From Afipia sp. (GTDB lineage: Bacteria; Pseudomonadota; Alphaproteobacteria; Rhizobiales; Xanthobacteraceae): DNA of 5,448 nt. Shown here in pieces: positions 5,426 to 5,448 of this stretch. The position numbers and the translations under genes are program-made. The notes below the pieces were generated by a model. That model ran no database searches. It had not been told where the DNA came from and saw only the letters and a program-made list of their open reading frames with translations. Where the stretch lies: the NCBI GenBank assembly GCA_020056155.1, contig JAGVII010000392.1, positions 1 to 5,448 of the forward strand, written 5' to 3'. Position 1 is the first letter of the stretch, and every line of letters begins with the position of its first letter.

Positions 5426-5448
5426 ATGAAGAACCTGCTGACCGACAT
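5426..5448 (+). CDS. Start of a gene cut by the window end (possibly a P1/S58-family peptidase)
   Basis: An ATG at 5426 follows AAGGTG (5415-5420) at a five-base spacing, a plausible ribosome binding site. The visible codons read M-K-N-L-L-T-D, followed by an AT- codon that will be Ile or Met. The phase is open and the rest lies outside the window. The beginning M-(K/R)-N-L-x-T-D-I resembles, from memory, the N-terminus of P1-family (DmpA-like, S58) self-processing peptidases of Bradyrhizobium-like genomes. Seven residues are far too few to prove this. That a gene begins here is fairly likely; its identity is a guess. Confidence 0.45.

Overview
This window looks like chromosomal DNA of a high-GC alphaproteobacterium. 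Nitrobacteraceae (the Bradyrhizobium, Rhodopseudomonas, Nitrobacter and Afipia group) is the best guess. The basis is codon use, the gene order liv permease, ATPases, small DUF membrane protein, then binding protein, and the short 'CCGGGCTTGTCCCGG' palindromes between genes, which I recognise from that family. The assignment is inference, because no marker gene is present.

Positions 1-4421 (+ strand) hold the distal part of a branched-chain amino acid (LIV/HAAT-type) ABC importer operon. In order it contains livM (permease, 5' end outside the window), livG (ATPase), livF (ATPase), a 120-residue three-helix membrane protein of the DUF6867 type, and livK (periplasmic binding protein with signal peptide). 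The first four genes overlap by 1-4 bases (ATGA, GTGA, TGATG), so they are probably translationally coupled. livK is set apart by a 115-base leader with its own strong ribosome binding site. The partner permease livH probably lies just upstream of the window. A 12-bp hairpin followed by a short T run closes the operon.

Positions 4365-4548 separate two convergent genes. They hold the terminator hairpin and an inverted pair of 36-bp REP-like repeats. All three hairpins share one plan (9-bp core stem, 5-base loop, same CCGGG core) and differ by paired, compensatory changes in the stem. The terminator may therefore be a co-opted member of the repeat family.

Positions 4549-5307 (- strand) encode a CcdA-type transmembrane thiol-disulfide carrier with both conserved Pro-Cys motifs. 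It probably supplies electrons for cytochrome c maturation. Positions 5308-5425 form a short divergent intergenic region. At 5426 a new + strand gene begins and is cut by the window end after seven full codons. Its N-terminus hints at a P1-family (DmpA/S58) peptidase.

The genes themselves are ordinary. The points most worth a second look are the covarying hairpin family, the small membrane protein built into the transporter operon, the concentration of degenerate ATPase motifs in one of the two LivG/LivF sites, and a five-codon ORF ending on the livK start codon. I found no phage, CRISPR, IS element, tRNA or rRNA.
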